A DNA stretch of 64,000 nt. Source: Pseudomonas nunensis (GTDB lineage: Bacteria; Pseudomonadota; Gammaproteobacteria; Pseudomonadales; Pseudomonadaceae). The translations under genes were made by a program, and so were the position numbers. This document shows, piece by piece, positions 36,870 to 46,024 of this stretch. The DNA lies in NCBI RefSeq assembly GCF_024296925.1, contig NZ_CP101125.1:5396501-5460500 (forward strand). Reading direction: 5' to 3'. The notes beneath the pieces are model-generated. The model had not been told where the DNA came from and did not search any database. It saw only the letters and a program-made list of their open reading frames with translations. Numbering within the stretch: the stretch's first letter is position 1; each line of letters begins with the position of its first letter.

Positions 36870-37619
36870 TCAGATCGGCCGACAGATCCAGTGCAAGTAG
36901 CGCCCAAGCCCGGCAAAGCTTGGGTGACGACGGTGGGCCAGCTCCATTTCCAGCAAGTCCACCAGTTCGGCGCGGGCCTGGAATTCCACCGGCATGTAGT
37001 CGTGAAAAACCCGTACCCCGCTCTGGGTTTCGACCTGCCACATACCTTCAAGTTGCGCCGCCAGTTCTCGCGGATCAAGGGGCTGTTGCGGGGTCAGACT
37101 CTGCTTCTCGCCGGCCATGTCGTTCTTGCGCATCTTGCGGAAGTGGCCTTTGAGCAGGTTGCGGTAAATCAGCGCGTCGCGGTTGTAGAAGGCCAGGGAC
37201 AACCAGCCATCCTTGGTGGTGAGTTGATGCAACACCGGCAAGATCGCGTGGGGTTCGGCCAGCCATTCCAGCACGGCGTGGCACAGCACCAGGTCGTAGG
37301 GTTCGGTGAGTTGGCCGAGTAAATCCTGCCACGGCGCTTGAATAAACGTCGCCGTCTGCCCAGCGTCCGCGAAACGTTGACGAGCGCCTTCGAGCATCGG
37401 CGCGGCCGGTTCGGCGAGGGTGACGTCATGCCCGCGTTGGGCCAGCCACAACGACATGTGGCCCAGGCCAGCGCCGATATCCAGCACTCGCAGCGGACGA
37501 TCAGGCAAGGTTTCGGCCAGATCGGCCTGCAACACCGCCAGGCGAATCGCGCCTTTGGCCCCGCCGTAGATTTTTTCGGCAAACCGGGTCGCCAACTGAT
37601 CGAAATGACGGTCGCTCAT
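36870..37619 (-). CDS. cmoM: CmoM-type tRNA methyltransferase
   Basis: 249 residues. A SAM-binding class I methyltransferase (VLDIGAGLGHMSLWLA, Asp/Glu after LAEP, LCHAVLEWL). The family member CmoM (formerly SmtA) methylates 5-carboxymethoxyuridine at tRNA position 34. The C-terminal helix set GWLSLAFYNRDALIYRNLLKGHF is characteristic. The ATG at 37619 overlaps the stop of the MazG-like gene. Confidence 0.9.
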   Translation of the reverse strand: MSDRHFDQLATRFAEKIYGGAKGAIRLAVLQADLAETLPDRPLRVLDIGAGLGHMSLWLAQRGHDVTLAEPAAPMLEGARQRFADAGQTATFIQAPWQDLLGQLTEPYDLVLCHAVLEWLAEPHAILPVLHQLTTKDGWLSLAFYNRDALIYRNLLKGHFRKMRKNDMAGEKQSLTPQQPLDPRELAAQLEGMWQVETQSGVRVFHDYMPVEFQARAELVDLLEMELAHRRHPSFAGLGRYLHWICRPI

Positions 37620-37921
37620 CAGCTGAACCGCCGTTCGCTGTCCGCGAGTTTGCTGCGCACCACTTCGTTCATGTCCAACCCCAACTCGCTGCACAGCAGT
37701 AATAGATAGAGCACGATGTCGCCGACTTCCTGTCCGGCATGCGCCAGTTTGTCCGCCGGCAACTGGCGCGACTGGTCTTCGGTCAGCCACTGGAAGATTT
37801 CCACCAGCTCGGACATTTCCACGCTCGCGGCCATGGCCAGGTTTTTTGGGCTGTGAAATTGCCGCCAGTCGTTGCGGTCGCGAATGGCGTGCAGGCGTTC
37901 GGTCAGTTCAACAAGGTTCAT
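37619..37921 (-). CDS. MazG-like nucleotide pyrophosphohydrolase
   Basis: A 100-residue helical protein. HSPKNLAMAASVEMSELVEIFQW and DKLAHAGQEVGDIVLYLLLL carry the Glu/Asp residues that bind Mg2+. It resembles single-domain MazG/iMazG (dCTPase-like) proteins that clear non-canonical dNTPs. It is translationally coupled to cmoM. The substrate is not shown by the sequence. Confidence 0.88.
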   Translation of the reverse strand: MNLVELTERLHAIRDRNDWRQFHSPKNLAMAASVEMSELVEIFQWLTEDQSRQLPADKLAHAGQEVGDIVLYLLLLCSELGLDMNEVVRSKLADSERRFS

Positions 37922-37995
37922 CGGGCTCTCCTGAAGGCGTATAGCTTCGGGGGGATGGGCAATGAAGGCAAGGGGCACGGATTGGGCGCTTTTCC

Positions 37996-38084
37996 TGTGG
38001 GAGCGGGCTTGCTCGCGAAAGCGGTTGGTCAGTCACATTGATGTTGGATGTACCGCCCCCTTCGCGAGCAAGCCCGCTCCCACA
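37996..38084. repeat. REP pair (REPIN)
   Basis: Inverted tgtgggagcgggcttgctcg cores lie between the MazG-like and small membrane-protein genes. Confidence 0.88.
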
Positions 38085-38186
38085 AGTGCGAGGCAAACCC
38101 TCTATGCTAGTAGGGAACTCGGCACCGCGATCCGTGGCCCAAGTCTGGCGCGGCAACCTTGCCACCACTTTCATCAGGACGCCCAC

Positions 38187-38480
38187 ATGCAGGTAGAAAG
38201 TTTTTTCGAATGGCTCGGCCAGGCACTCGGTTCGGTCATCCGCTTTATCGTTGACGGCCTCAGCGGCCTGTTCAACCTTCTCAGCCATGCCGGCGGCAAC
38301 TTTGTCGAAGGGCTGTCCCGGGCGCTGGGCATGGACACGTCGATCATCAGCATCATCGCGCTGATCCTCGGGCTGATGCTGCTGTGGTCGGCGATCCGGG
38401 CGTTCATGAATGCGTCGATCATCATGGGGATTATCTGGTTGCTGCTGGGGCTTTGGTTGCTTAGCTGGATAATCCACTAA
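38187..38480 (+). CDS. Small membrane protein of unknown function
   Basis: A 97-residue protein with an amphipathic N-terminus and two hydrophobic segments near the C-terminus (SIISIIALILGLMLLWSAI, IIMGIIWLLLGLWLLSWII). The start at 38187 was chosen because the conserved-looking part begins there; the upstream frame runs through a REP. No family was recognised. Confidence 0.68.
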   Translation: MQVESFFEWLGQALGSVIRFIVDGLSGLFNLLSHAGGNFVEGLSRALGMDTSIISIIALILGLMLLWSAIRAFMNASIIMGIIWLLLGLWLLSWIIH

Positions 38481-38496
38481 CACCGCCAATCTCCCC

Positions 38497-38586
38497 TGTG
38501 GGAGCGGGCTTGCTCGCGAAAGCGGTGTGTCAGGCGACTTAAATGTCGGATGTCAGTCAGCCTTCGCGAGCAAGCCCGCTCCCACA
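38497..38586. repeat. REP pair (REPIN)
   Basis: Inverted tgtgggagcgggcttgctcg cores between the small membrane protein and the MATE gene. Confidence 0.88.
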
Positions 38587-38644
38587 ATGAATCGCTGCGG
38601 ATTCAGATGTGTCGCTACAATGCCCGCTCCCCCAAGGAGCCTGC

Positions 38645-39994
38645 ATGTCCAACCTGATCGCCGACTGGCGCGACCGCCCGACCCACCGCAAGGTCTGGGC
38701 CCTCGCCGCGCCCATGATCCTCTCGAATATTTCCGTACCGCTGGTGGCGCTGGTCGACAGCACCGTCATCGGTCACTTGCCCCACGCTCATCAGTTGGGC
38801 GCCGTCGCGGTGGGCGCCAGCCTGTATACCTTTCTGGCCTGGGGCATGGGTTTTCTGCGCATGGGCACGACCGGGTTCGCCGCACAAGCGGCCGGGCGCG
38901 GGGATGGCGCGGCGTTGCGGCAGATCTTGTTGCAGGGTCTGTTGCTGGCGATGGGCCTGGCCATCGTGCTCGGGGCGGCGGGGATTCCGTTGAGCGGTGT
39001 CGCACTGCACTTCATGCAACCCTCGGCGGAACTGGATCAACTGACACGGGAATTCTTCCACACCCGACTATTCGGCCTGCCCGCCGCGCTGGCCAGTTAT
39101 GCGCTGGTCGGCTGGTTCCTCGGCACCCAGAACGCCCGGGCGCCGCTGGCGATTCTGCTGGGCACCAATTTGGTGAACATCGCGCTGAACCTGTGGTTCG
39201 TCCTCGGACTGGATTGGGGTGTGGTCGGCGCGGCCCGGGCATCGGTGATCGCCGAGTGGACCGGCGCCTTGATCGGCCTGTTCATGACGCGCAAAGCCCT
39301 GCGCGCCTATCCCGGTCACATCGCTTGGGCGGCCCTGGCGTTATGGCAGAGCTGGCGCCCGTTGCTGGCGGTCAACCGCGACATCTTCATTCGCAGCCTG
39401 GCGCTGCAATCGGTGTTTTTCCTGATCACCGTGCAAGGCGCGCGACTGGGCGATGCCACAGTCGCCGCCAACGCGCTGCTGCTCAACGGTTTGCTGCTGA
39501 CCGCCCACGCCCTCGATGGTTTGGCCCACGCCGTGGAAGCCCTGTGCGGCCACGCCATCGGCGCGCGGGATCGCGATTCTCTGCGCCGTTCATTGGTGGT
39601 CGCCGCCGGCTGGTCGCTGATCGCCAGCCTCGGTTTTGCCGCGCTGTTTCTGTTTGCCGGGCACTTGTTTATCGAGATGCAAACCAACATCCAGAGCGTG
39701 CGCGACACCGCGTTCATCTACCTGCCCTACCTCGCCGCCCTGCCGCTGATTGCGGTCTGGAGTTACCTGCTCGACGGGCTGTTTATCGGCGCCACTCGCG
39801 CCCGGGAAATGCGCAACGGCATGCTGTTGACCGTCGTACTGTTGCTGCCCTTTGCCTGGGCGCTGCAAGGCTTGGGCAATCATGGACTGTGGATAACTTT
39901 CCTGTTGTTCATGTTGCTGCGCAGCCTGACCCTCGGCGTGATTGCCTGGTATTTGCGCAAGAACGATGGCTGGTTTACCGGCCGTGCTCACTGA
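38645..39994 (+). CDS. MATE-family efflux transporter (DinF-like)
   Basis: A 449-residue transporter with twelve expected membrane segments. The N-terminal PTHRKVWALAAPMILSNISVPL and the repeat half-way fit the DinF branch of MATE proteins, Na+/H+-coupled drug exporters. AAGGAG lies upstream of the ATG. It converges with the hydrolase gene, overlapping by a few bases. Confidence 0.92.
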   Translation: MSNLIADWRDRPTHRKVWALAAPMILSNISVPLVALVDSTVIGHLPHAHQLGAVAVGASLYTFLAWGMGFLRMGTTGFAAQAAGRGDGAALRQILLQGLLLAMGLAIVLGAAGIPLSGVALHFMQPSAELDQLTREFFHTRLFGLPAALASYALVGWFLGTQNARAPLAILLGTNLVNIALNLWFVLGLDWGVVGAARASVIAEWTGALIGLFMTRKALRAYPGHIAWAALALWQSWRPLLAVNRDIFIRSLALQSVFFLITVQGARLGDATVAANALLLNGLLLTAHALDGLAHAVEALCGHAIGARDRDSLRRSLVVAAGWSLIASLGFAALFLFAGHLFIEMQTNIQSVRDTAFIYLPYLAALPLIAVWSYLLDGLFIGATRAREMRNGMLLTVVLLLPFAWALQGLGNHGLWITFLLFMLLRSLTLGVIAWYLRKNDGWFTGRAH

Positions 39995-40863
39995 GTCGGC
40001 GTGGCCTTGATGAAGGAAGTGACCTCATCCAGCACCGGCGCTAAACCGCGCATTGGCCGGGACAGCGTCGCCACCAGCGTGGCGTGGCCGGTGCGCGAAT
40101 AATACCGATCCTGAACCGGTACTCCGGCGGCACGCAGTTTGCTCGCCAGACCACTGGTGTTGCGGGTCGGGTTGACCACCTCATCGTCTCTGGACGCGAT
40201 CAGCAAGGCTGGCGGCGCAGCGTGACTGACGTGATTGATCGGCTGAGATTGTGGCGGTGAGTGCGGCCAGAAAAACACCGGGCGCACCTCGGGATTCTGA
40301 ATCGGCAGGAAGTCATAGGGCCCGGCCAGGCCGATCCAGCCACTGAGATCGCCCGGCGACATGCCCACCGCTCCGAGCAACTGTGGGTCCAGCGCCAGCA
40401 TCGCCACGTTGTAGGCCCCGGAGCTGTGGCCCATCAGGTACAATCGTTTCGGGTCACCGGAGAACTGGCGAATGTGCTCATGGGTCCACGCCACAGCCTT
40501 GGCGCCATCCTCAAGAAACAACGGATAGCGCACCTGCGGATACAGCCGATAATCGGCCAGCACCGCGACTATCCCTCGGGACGCCAATGCCTCGCCGACA
40601 AAGCTGTAGTCGCTGCGAGAACCGCTGTTCCAACTGCCACCGTAAAAAAACACCACCACCGGGGCGTTTTCCGCAGGGTGCAGAGGCACGTACACATCGA
40701 GCTTCTGCCGTGGATCACTGCCATAGGCAATGCCCTCGGTTTTGTTGAAGCTATCGTCGGGTGTCAGGGCATTCAACATTTTCAGCGGCGAGCACGCGCT
40801 TATCGCGGCGAGTAAAACCCCGCCGACCAACAAACTGAACAACTTGCGAATTGCGCTCGCCAT
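39988..40863 (-). CDS. Alpha/beta-hydrolase lipoprotein
   Basis: A 291-residue esterase/lipase-like protein. An N-terminal TM/signal ends in the lipobox-like ISAC (Cys24). The oxyanion region is FFYGGSWNSGS, the nucleophile Ser lies in GHSSGAY, and Asp (SRDDEVV) and His (GHATLV) complete a triad, as in the HSL/Aes-type group. It lies 18 bases downstream of the DUF4123 gene and in the same direction, so it may be cotranscribed with vgrG. The substrate is unknown. Confidence 0.88.
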   Translation of the reverse strand: MASAIRKLFSLLVGGVLLAAISACSPLKMLNALTPDDSFNKTEGIAYGSDPRQKLDVYVPLHPAENAPVVVFFYGGSWNSGSRSDYSFVGEALASRGIVAVLADYRLYPQVRYPLFLEDGAKAVAWTHEHIRQFSGDPKRLYLMGHSSGAYNVAMLALDPQLLGAVGMSPGDLSGWIGLAGPYDFLPIQNPEVRPVFFWPHSPPQSQPINHVSHAAPPALLIASRDDEVVNPTRNTSGLASKLRAAGVPVQDRYYSRTGHATLVATLSRPMRGLAPVLDEVTSFIKATPTQ

Positions 40864-40881
40864 AGGGGTGAATCCTCGTGT

Positions 40882-41679
40882 TCAGGGTTGATAGCCCTGC
40901 CACCAGTTGCGCAGATGATCGAGCCGTTCCTGCTGCGTCAGCCCCGGCCAGGGCTGCGCCGGCAACGCGCCGGGATGCTGCAAGCGTAGCCACAACCAGC
41001 CATCCAGCGCCGGGCGTTCGCTGAAACCCAGCGCCAGGCCTTCCTGCACATGGGACCACAAGCGGTTGTAATCAGTGCCGGTGGATTGGCTCCAGCGCCA
41101 GGTGTGTTGCTCCAGCAGGCAAGTTTGCAGTTTTTCCCGTTGGCGCAGGCTGAGGGTTTCTTCGACTGCCAACAGACTGCCTTCCAGCCCGGGATTGAGC
41201 AATCGCTGCCAACCCTGACTGCCGATTGCCCGGTCGGCCCAGGTGCCGCCGAACCAGCGCAACTGGCTGATCGGGCCGAGCCAGCGACTCAGTTCCTCGG
41301 CATCACAGGCATCGAAGAAGTAGCTGGCGCAATGCGGGTTGTAATAGCTCAGCAATGCCCGGTGATGCAGGCCGAACGTCACTGTGAGCATGCGCCGCAG
41401 GTGCGCCAGCAAGTGCGCTGCCGGCGCCTCGCTGACCAGCAGCAGGCCTTGCCAGGCATGCGGCTCGCTGTAGCAAAACTCGATCAACGCCGGACAATTC
41501 CGCAGCTCCACCAGGGCAGGTCCCTGCTCGCGCATCCCGTGCAACTCCGTGCCTTCGAATAACCAGGTTGGGCGGACATCGCGAAATTGCTGCAGCAACG
41601 TTGTCGCCGCCAAAGGTGCGCCGGGCACATCCAGCAACAGCCATTGCGAGGTCAGGTCAGGCGTCTGCACGCCGATCAT
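40882..41679 (-). CDS. DUF4123 T6SS adaptor
   Basis: 265 residues, DUF4123 family (WLLLDVPGAPLAATTLLQQF, LLVSEAPAAHLLAHLRRMLTV, RALLSYYNPHCASYFF). DUF4123 (Tap/TEC-type) proteins load effectors onto VgrG. The ATG at 41679 overlaps the vgrG stop (ATGA). An in-frame upstream ATG inside vgrG lacks support. Confidence 0.88.
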   Translation of the reverse strand: MIGVQTPDLTSQWLLLDVPGAPLAATTLLQQFRDVRPTWLFEGTELHGMREQGPALVELRNCPALIEFCYSEPHAWQGLLLVSEAPAAHLLAHLRRMLTVTFGLHHRALLSYYNPHCASYFFDACDAEELSRWLGPISQLRWFGGTWADRAIGSQGWQRLLNPGLEGSLLAVEETLSLRQREKLQTCLLEQHTWRWSQSTGTDYNRLWSHVQEGLALGFSERPALDGWLWLRLQHPGALPAQPWPGLTQQERLDHLRNWWQGYQP

Positions 41680-42968
41680 GCGGCACCACTCTGACCAAAC
41701 AACGTCGCCGCCCGACAGGCGCAGACCGATTCCCGGCAATGACTGAAACTGCCGCCACCGGGCATCAGGCACAGCAGCACCAAGGGCTCACTCGATTGCA
41801 GCAACGTCAGTAAGCCGTCGGGTGCTTGAGGCTCCGGGGGCGGTACTTCAATGACCTCGGTGGCGGGCGGCCGTTGAAGTAGTCCAGTGATCAGCGGTTG
41901 ATCCGGATCGCCTTCAATGAAACTGACCACCACCTCAGCCCCCGCCAGCCATTGCCCCGTGCCCTTCAACTCAGGGGCCAGCGGCAACCAACAATGGCCG
42001 TGCGTCGCGCCTTCACCTTGATAAAGCCAGTCGAACTGCACCGCAACCGGCCGCGACGGATCGGGGTGCACCTCTTCGACATCGACAACCCAGGCCCTTT
42101 GCAGACTGAGCATCCGCGGTTTCGCCGGCACATGCGTCGTCATCCAGGACGCTTTCCATGGCACCGCACGGATGGTGTTGGAGTAGGAAAACAGCGGATC
42201 CTGGCCGGCCTGATGCTCGACCTCGATCAATCGCCACAGCGCATTCCACTCGCTGACCGGGTGCCCGGTCAGTGGCATCAATTGACCACTGCGCAATGTC
42301 ATCAAGTCCGTACGGGCCTCGGCCACCGGCACCGTCCGCATACCGACCTGAACCTCGAACTGACACACGGTTTCGTCCTGAAGAACCAACGTTTCAGCAC
42401 GGCGCGACGCCCCGGGGCCATCACCGATAACCAGGCAATGCCCGCGACGGGAATGCTCGAAATGGTAGTGGAGGCGTTCCTCGGCACACAGGCGCTGGAA
42501 AAACTGCAAATCCGATTCGCGGTATTGCGTGCAGAAATCCCGGGGCGGGTAATCGCCACTCAATTCCAGACGCCAATCCTTGCCGGCAATGCCGTGCTCC
42601 TTGAGCACCTGGGCAAGAATTTGCGGCACCGATTGCGCGCTGAAAATACGTTGGCTGAAGCGCTGCGCCAGGCACGCCAGCTTCGGCCGCAGGCGCACAC
42701 GGCACAGTCGCGACAAAGCGCCGTGCTCACGCTGGACGAGTTGATGCAATTGCCCGTGGATACCGTTGCCGGCGTCTTCGAATTGCAAGAACGCCGAACG
42801 GTACAGCAGGCTGGCAAGGTCCAGGCTCGGGTCATCGATCAGCAGATCCACTTCGAACTCAAACGGCTCGCTAATGGCTTCACTGCCGGTAAAGGCCAGG
42901 ACCTCAAAGGCGTCGGGCAGGCCCGCTACATCCAGCCGAAAGGACGGCTCGTTGAGTGGATCGAACAT
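41676..42968 (-). CDS. vgrG: VgrG type VI secretion tip protein (short)
   Basis: 430 residues. The gp27-like domain starts FRLDVAGLPDAFEVLAFTGSEAISEPFEFEVDLLI and includes RDFCTQYRESDLQFFQRLCAEE. The gp5 OB-fold follows (VQFDWLYQGEGATHGHCWLPLA, AEVVVSFIEGDPDQPLITGLL). The protein is shorter than usual because the C-terminal beta-helix spike is absent. Instead it ends in a Cys-containing tail (HCRESVCACRAATLF). No other T6SS structural gene is in the window, so it is an orphan tip cluster. Confidence 0.9.
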   Translation of the reverse strand: MFDPLNEPSFRLDVAGLPDAFEVLAFTGSEAISEPFEFEVDLLIDDPSLDLASLLYRSAFLQFEDAGNGIHGQLHQLVQREHGALSRLCRVRLRPKLACLAQRFSQRIFSAQSVPQILAQVLKEHGIAGKDWRLELSGDYPPRDFCTQYRESDLQFFQRLCAEERLHYHFEHSRRGHCLVIGDGPGASRRAETLVLQDETVCQFEVQVGMRTVPVAEARTDLMTLRSGQLMPLTGHPVSEWNALWRLIEVEHQAGQDPLFSYSNTIRAVPWKASWMTTHVPAKPRMLSLQRAWVVDVEEVHPDPSRPVAVQFDWLYQGEGATHGHCWLPLAPELKGTGQWLAGAEVVVSFIEGDPDQPLITGLLQRPPATEVIEVPPPEPQAPDGLLTLLQSSEPLVLLCLMPGGGSFSHCRESVCACRAATLFGQSGAA

Positions 42969-43133
42969 CGGCGATTCTCTACAGGAGGGGCGGCTGGGGA
43001 TTCTCGCTGAGAGACATGGCCGAGTAGAGTGCCGAAATACAACTTAGGAAATGACCTACGCGAAAAGAAGACCACATCGCTTTAATAGCCGTTGATGTCA
43101 GTCGTTTCGCTTGGAAAGAGAGAAGTGTCTCAC

Positions 43134-43182
43134 CAGGTCATCTGAAATTTCCGCGGTGTGCGGAACATTTTCAGACAACCTG
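43134..43182. repeat. Imperfect hairpin between speA and vgrG
   Basis: CAGGTCATCTGAAA pairs with TTTCAGACAACCTG, and TTCCGC with GCGGAA inside. There is no T run, so terminator function for speA (which ends at 43202) is uncertain. Confidence 0.6.
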
Positions 43183-43201
43183 ATGGGAACGGTGCCTTAC
43201 C

Positions 43202-45115
43202 TCAAGAAGACAGGTAAGACGAACGGGTCAGGCCCAGGCGCAGTGCGTCGAGGAACTGGGTCCGCTCGGCTGCGGTGATGCGCGCACTGGCGCACTTGTC
43301 ACGGTAGTGAGTCATCAGTTCTTCCGGCGACAAGTGCACGTAGCGCAGCATGTCTTCGATAGTGTCGTGGGTCTCGATACCGGCGTGGTACACGCTGCCG
43401 TCGGCATTCTGGTAGATGTTCACCGAGTCGGTGTCACCGAACAGGTTGTGCATGTCGCCGAGAATTTCCTGGTAGGCGCCGACCAGGAAGATCCCCAGCA
43501 GGTAGTCCTCACCTTCATTCAGGCCGTGGACCGGCAGGCTGGTTTCGATGCTCTGCTCGTCGACGTATTGCTTGATCTTGCCGTCGGAGTCGCAAGTCAG
43601 GTCTTGCAGCACTGCACGGCGCATCGGCTCTTCGTCGAGACGGTGCAGCGGCAGGATCGGCAGGACCTGGCCGATGGCCCAGGTGTCCGGCAGGCTCTGG
43701 AATACCGAGAAGTTGCAGATGTACTTGTCGGCAAGCTTGTCGTTGAGTTCGTCGAGCACCTGGCGATGGGAACGCTGACGGGCCTTCAACGAGTTGTGCA
43801 GGCGACGGCAGACGGCGAAGTAGCATTGCTCGGCCAGGGCTTTTTCCGCCAGGGTCAGCTTGCCATCGGCGTACTGGGTCGCGATGTCACTCATGTAGTG
43901 CGTGGCGCGCCAGTAGGTTTCGGTGACCATTTCAATGTCGGTCGGACCCAGCAGGTCAACCAGCCATTGCACGGTTTCCGGCAGCGATTCCTTGTTTTCG
44001 ATGACCGGCACGTCGTCGTTGTGTTTCTCGACGTCAGTCACCTGCACCACCAGCATGGCGTGGTGGGCGGTCAGGGAACGGCCGCTCTCGGAGAAGATGT
44101 TCGGGTGCGGCAGGCTCTGCGCGTCGCAGAACTCCTTGAGCATCCCGACCACGACACCGGCGTAATCGTCCATGTCGTAGTTGATCGAGCTGGCGTTACG
44201 CGAGTGCGTACCGTCGTAGTCCACGCCCAGACCGCCGCCGACGTCGATGTGGTCCACCGGCAGGCCGAGGTTGCGCAGTTCGCCGTAGTAGCGGATCGCT
44301 TCCTTGAAACCGTGCTGGTAGTCCGCCAGGTTAGCGATCTGCGAGCCCATGTGGAAGTGCAGCAGCCGAATGCCCTGATCCAGGCCAGCGGCGCGGAAAC
44401 GCTCGACCACCGACAGCAGTTGCGCCGCCGACAAACCGAACTTGGATTTCTCGCCACCGGTGTCCGCCCACTTGGACGATGCCAGGGACGACAGACGCAC
44501 GCGCAGGCCGACCTGAGGCTTGACCTTCAGCGAGGCGGCTTCTTCGATCACCAGCCCAACTTCGGATTCTTTCTCGATCACGATGAACACGTTGTGACCG
44601 AGCTTCTGGCCCATCAGCGCCAAACGGATAAACTCGCGGTCCTTGTAGCCGTTGCAGACGATGGTGCCGCCCTTCGGCGCCAGTGCCAGCACCGCCAGCA
44701 GCTCAGGCTTGGAGCCGGCTTCCAGGCCAATGGACACGTCTTGAGTGGCGATGATGTTCTCGATCACCGCTTCTTGCTGGTTGACCTTGATCGGGTACAG
44801 CGCGGTGTACTTGCTCTGGTATTCCAGGCGTTCGATGTTGGAATCGAACGCGCCGGTCAGCTGACGCACGCGGTCTTGCAGGATATCCGGGAAACGCACC
44901 AGCAATGGCAAGGACAAACCGCTCTTGCGCAGCTGGTCGACTTGCTCGAACAGGTCGATAGGCGAACTGGTCGGACCGTTCGGACGAACTTCGACGCGAC
45001 CGGCGTCATTGATCGCGAAATATCCGGCCCCCCAATGGCGAATCCCGTAAACACTGCGGCTGTCCGCAACTGTCCATTGGCTGCCATCGTCTTTGCGTGT
45101 GCGTCTTACGGACAT
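43202..45115 (-). CDS. speA: Biosynthetic arginine decarboxylase SpeA
   Basis: A 637-residue PLP enzyme converting arginine to agmatine, the first step of putrescine synthesis. The PLP lysine lies in [16 protein letters not shown] and [12 protein letters not shown] bind substrate/cofactor, and the C-terminal domain is complete. Length matches the Pseudomonas enzyme. A 212-bp leader with an inverted repeat precedes it. Confidence 0.97.
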   Translation of the reverse strand: MSVRRTRKDDGSQWTVADSRSVYGIRHWGAGYFAINDAGRVEVRPNGPTSSPIDLFEQVDQLRKSGLSLPLLVRFPDILQDRVRQLTGAFDSNIERLEYQSKYTALYPIKVNQQEAVIENIIATQDVSIGLEAGSKPELLAVLALAPKGGTIVCNGYKDREFIRLALMGQKLGHNVFIVIEKESEVGLVIEEAASLKVKPQVGLRVRLSSLASSKWADTGGEKSKFGLSAAQLLSVVERFRAAGLDQGIRLLHFHMGSQIANLADYQHGFKEAIRYYGELRNLGLPVDHIDVGGGLGVDYDGTHSRNASSINYDMDDYAGVVVGMLKEFCDAQSLPHPNIFSESGRSLTAHHAMLVVQVTDVEKHNDDVPVIENKESLPETVQWLVDLLGPTDIEMVTETYWRATHYMSDIATQYADGKLTLAEKALAEQCYFAVCRRLHNSLKARQRSHRQVLDELNDKLADKYICNFSVFQSLPDTWAIGQVLPILPLHRLDEEPMRRAVLQDLTCDSDGKIKQYVDEQSIETSLPVHGLNEGEDYLLGIFLVGAYQEILGDMHNLFGDTDSVNIYQNADGSVYHAGIETHDTIEDMLRYVHLSPEELMTHYRDKCASARITAAERTQFLDALRLGLTRSSYLSS

Positions 45116-45250
45116 TGAAGTCCCCTATAAAGAAGTCATAGAGCGTCGCCTGGGTTCAGGCCGGCGCAGTCTAAAGTATGAAAATGACGGTTCGTCGACG
45201 AGGGATAGACCTCGCTGACTGCAGTGAGTTTAGAAACCAGTCAGAACAGG

Positions 45251-45324
45251 CTCTGTGAAAACCATGTGGGCGACGCCAGGCCTGCTGTCAGGACCGGATC
45301 AAGCCGAGGGTGGTTTTCACAGAG
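45251..45324. repeat. 14-bp perfect inverted repeat in the speA leader
   Basis: CTCTGTGAAAACCA (45251-45264) is the exact complement of TGGTTTTCACAGAG (45311-45324). The 46-base loop is itself partly palindromic. It lies between the end of the SUI1-like gene and speA, both leftward. No T tract is evident. Confidence 0.8.
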
Positions 45325-45328
45325 GCTG

Positions 45329-45700
45329 CTAGCCGCCGGACTTCTTCGCCTTGAAACCCAGTTTGATCAGCTCAGCCAAGAGTAGCTCGACATGATCGCC
45401 TTGGATTTCGATGATGCCGTCTTTCAACGCACCGCCGGTGCCGCAACGTTTCTTCAACGTGGTCGCCAGGGCCGTGAGCTCGTCGAGGGCCAACGGCACG
45501 CCGGTGATGGTGGTCACCGTCTTGCCACCACGGCCCTTGCTTTCGCGACGCACGCGAGCAATGCCGTCGCCGGCCGGGATCACGGTTTGTTTGCAGATAC
45601 AGGCGTCCACCGGTTTGCTGCAATCCGGGCAATGACGACCTGCGTCGGTGGAAAATACCAGGCCACCAAGGGCGGCGAAGGATGCGGCTTTTTTGGCCAC
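45329..45700 (-). CDS. SUI1/eIF1-like translation factor (YciH type)
   Basis: 123 residues. The N-terminal part holds CPDCSKPVDACIC, a small zinc-binding-like cluster. The C-terminal SUI1 domain has RGGKTVTTITG and LKKRCGTGGALKDGIIEIQGDHV. Bacterial YciH homologues affect initiation fidelity under stress. The GTG at 45700 was chosen because AAGAGG lies eight bases upstream; the ATG at 45754 would add 18 unsupported residues. Confidence 0.9.
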   Translation of the reverse strand: MAKKAASFAALGGLVFSTDAGRHCPDCSKPVDACICKQTVIPAGDGIARVRRESKGRGGKTVTTITGVPLALDELTALATTLKKRCGTGGALKDGIIEIQGDHVELLLAELIKLGFKAKKSGG

Positions 45701-45826
45701 CGGCAATCCTCTTGGGAGGACAAAGACTGGTCGCGGCACTTGGGCAAGTGCCATCGACCGCGAAGCCCCACTCAGGCAGGGGCAGCGCTACTGAACCGTT
45801 ACATCTCTGCGTAGGAGCGCAGGATC

Positions 45827-45923
45827 GTAGGAGCTGACGAGTGCAACGAGGCTGCGATCTTTTGATTTTTCTTTTGAATCAAGATCAAAAGATCGCAGCC
45901 TCGTTGCACTCGTCAGCTCCTAC
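45827..45923. repeat. Long inverted repeat (gtaggagctg type)
   Basis: Arms gtaggagctgacgagtgcaa and complement continue through gatcttttgat. It is the same family as the repeat at 6049-6148. Confidence 0.88.
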
Positions 45924-46024
45924 GGGCCCTTCGAGCCCAACAACAAGCCATACCGGTTCAGCTTGAAAAGGTCGCGCAGTGTAACGGCAAAAAGCCGACT
46001 TGCTAAGAGCCAATCAGCGCCAAT

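Noticed and set aside
43307..45118. 603-codon frame antisense to speA
   Set aside because: speA is unambiguous and the antisense product shows no family features.
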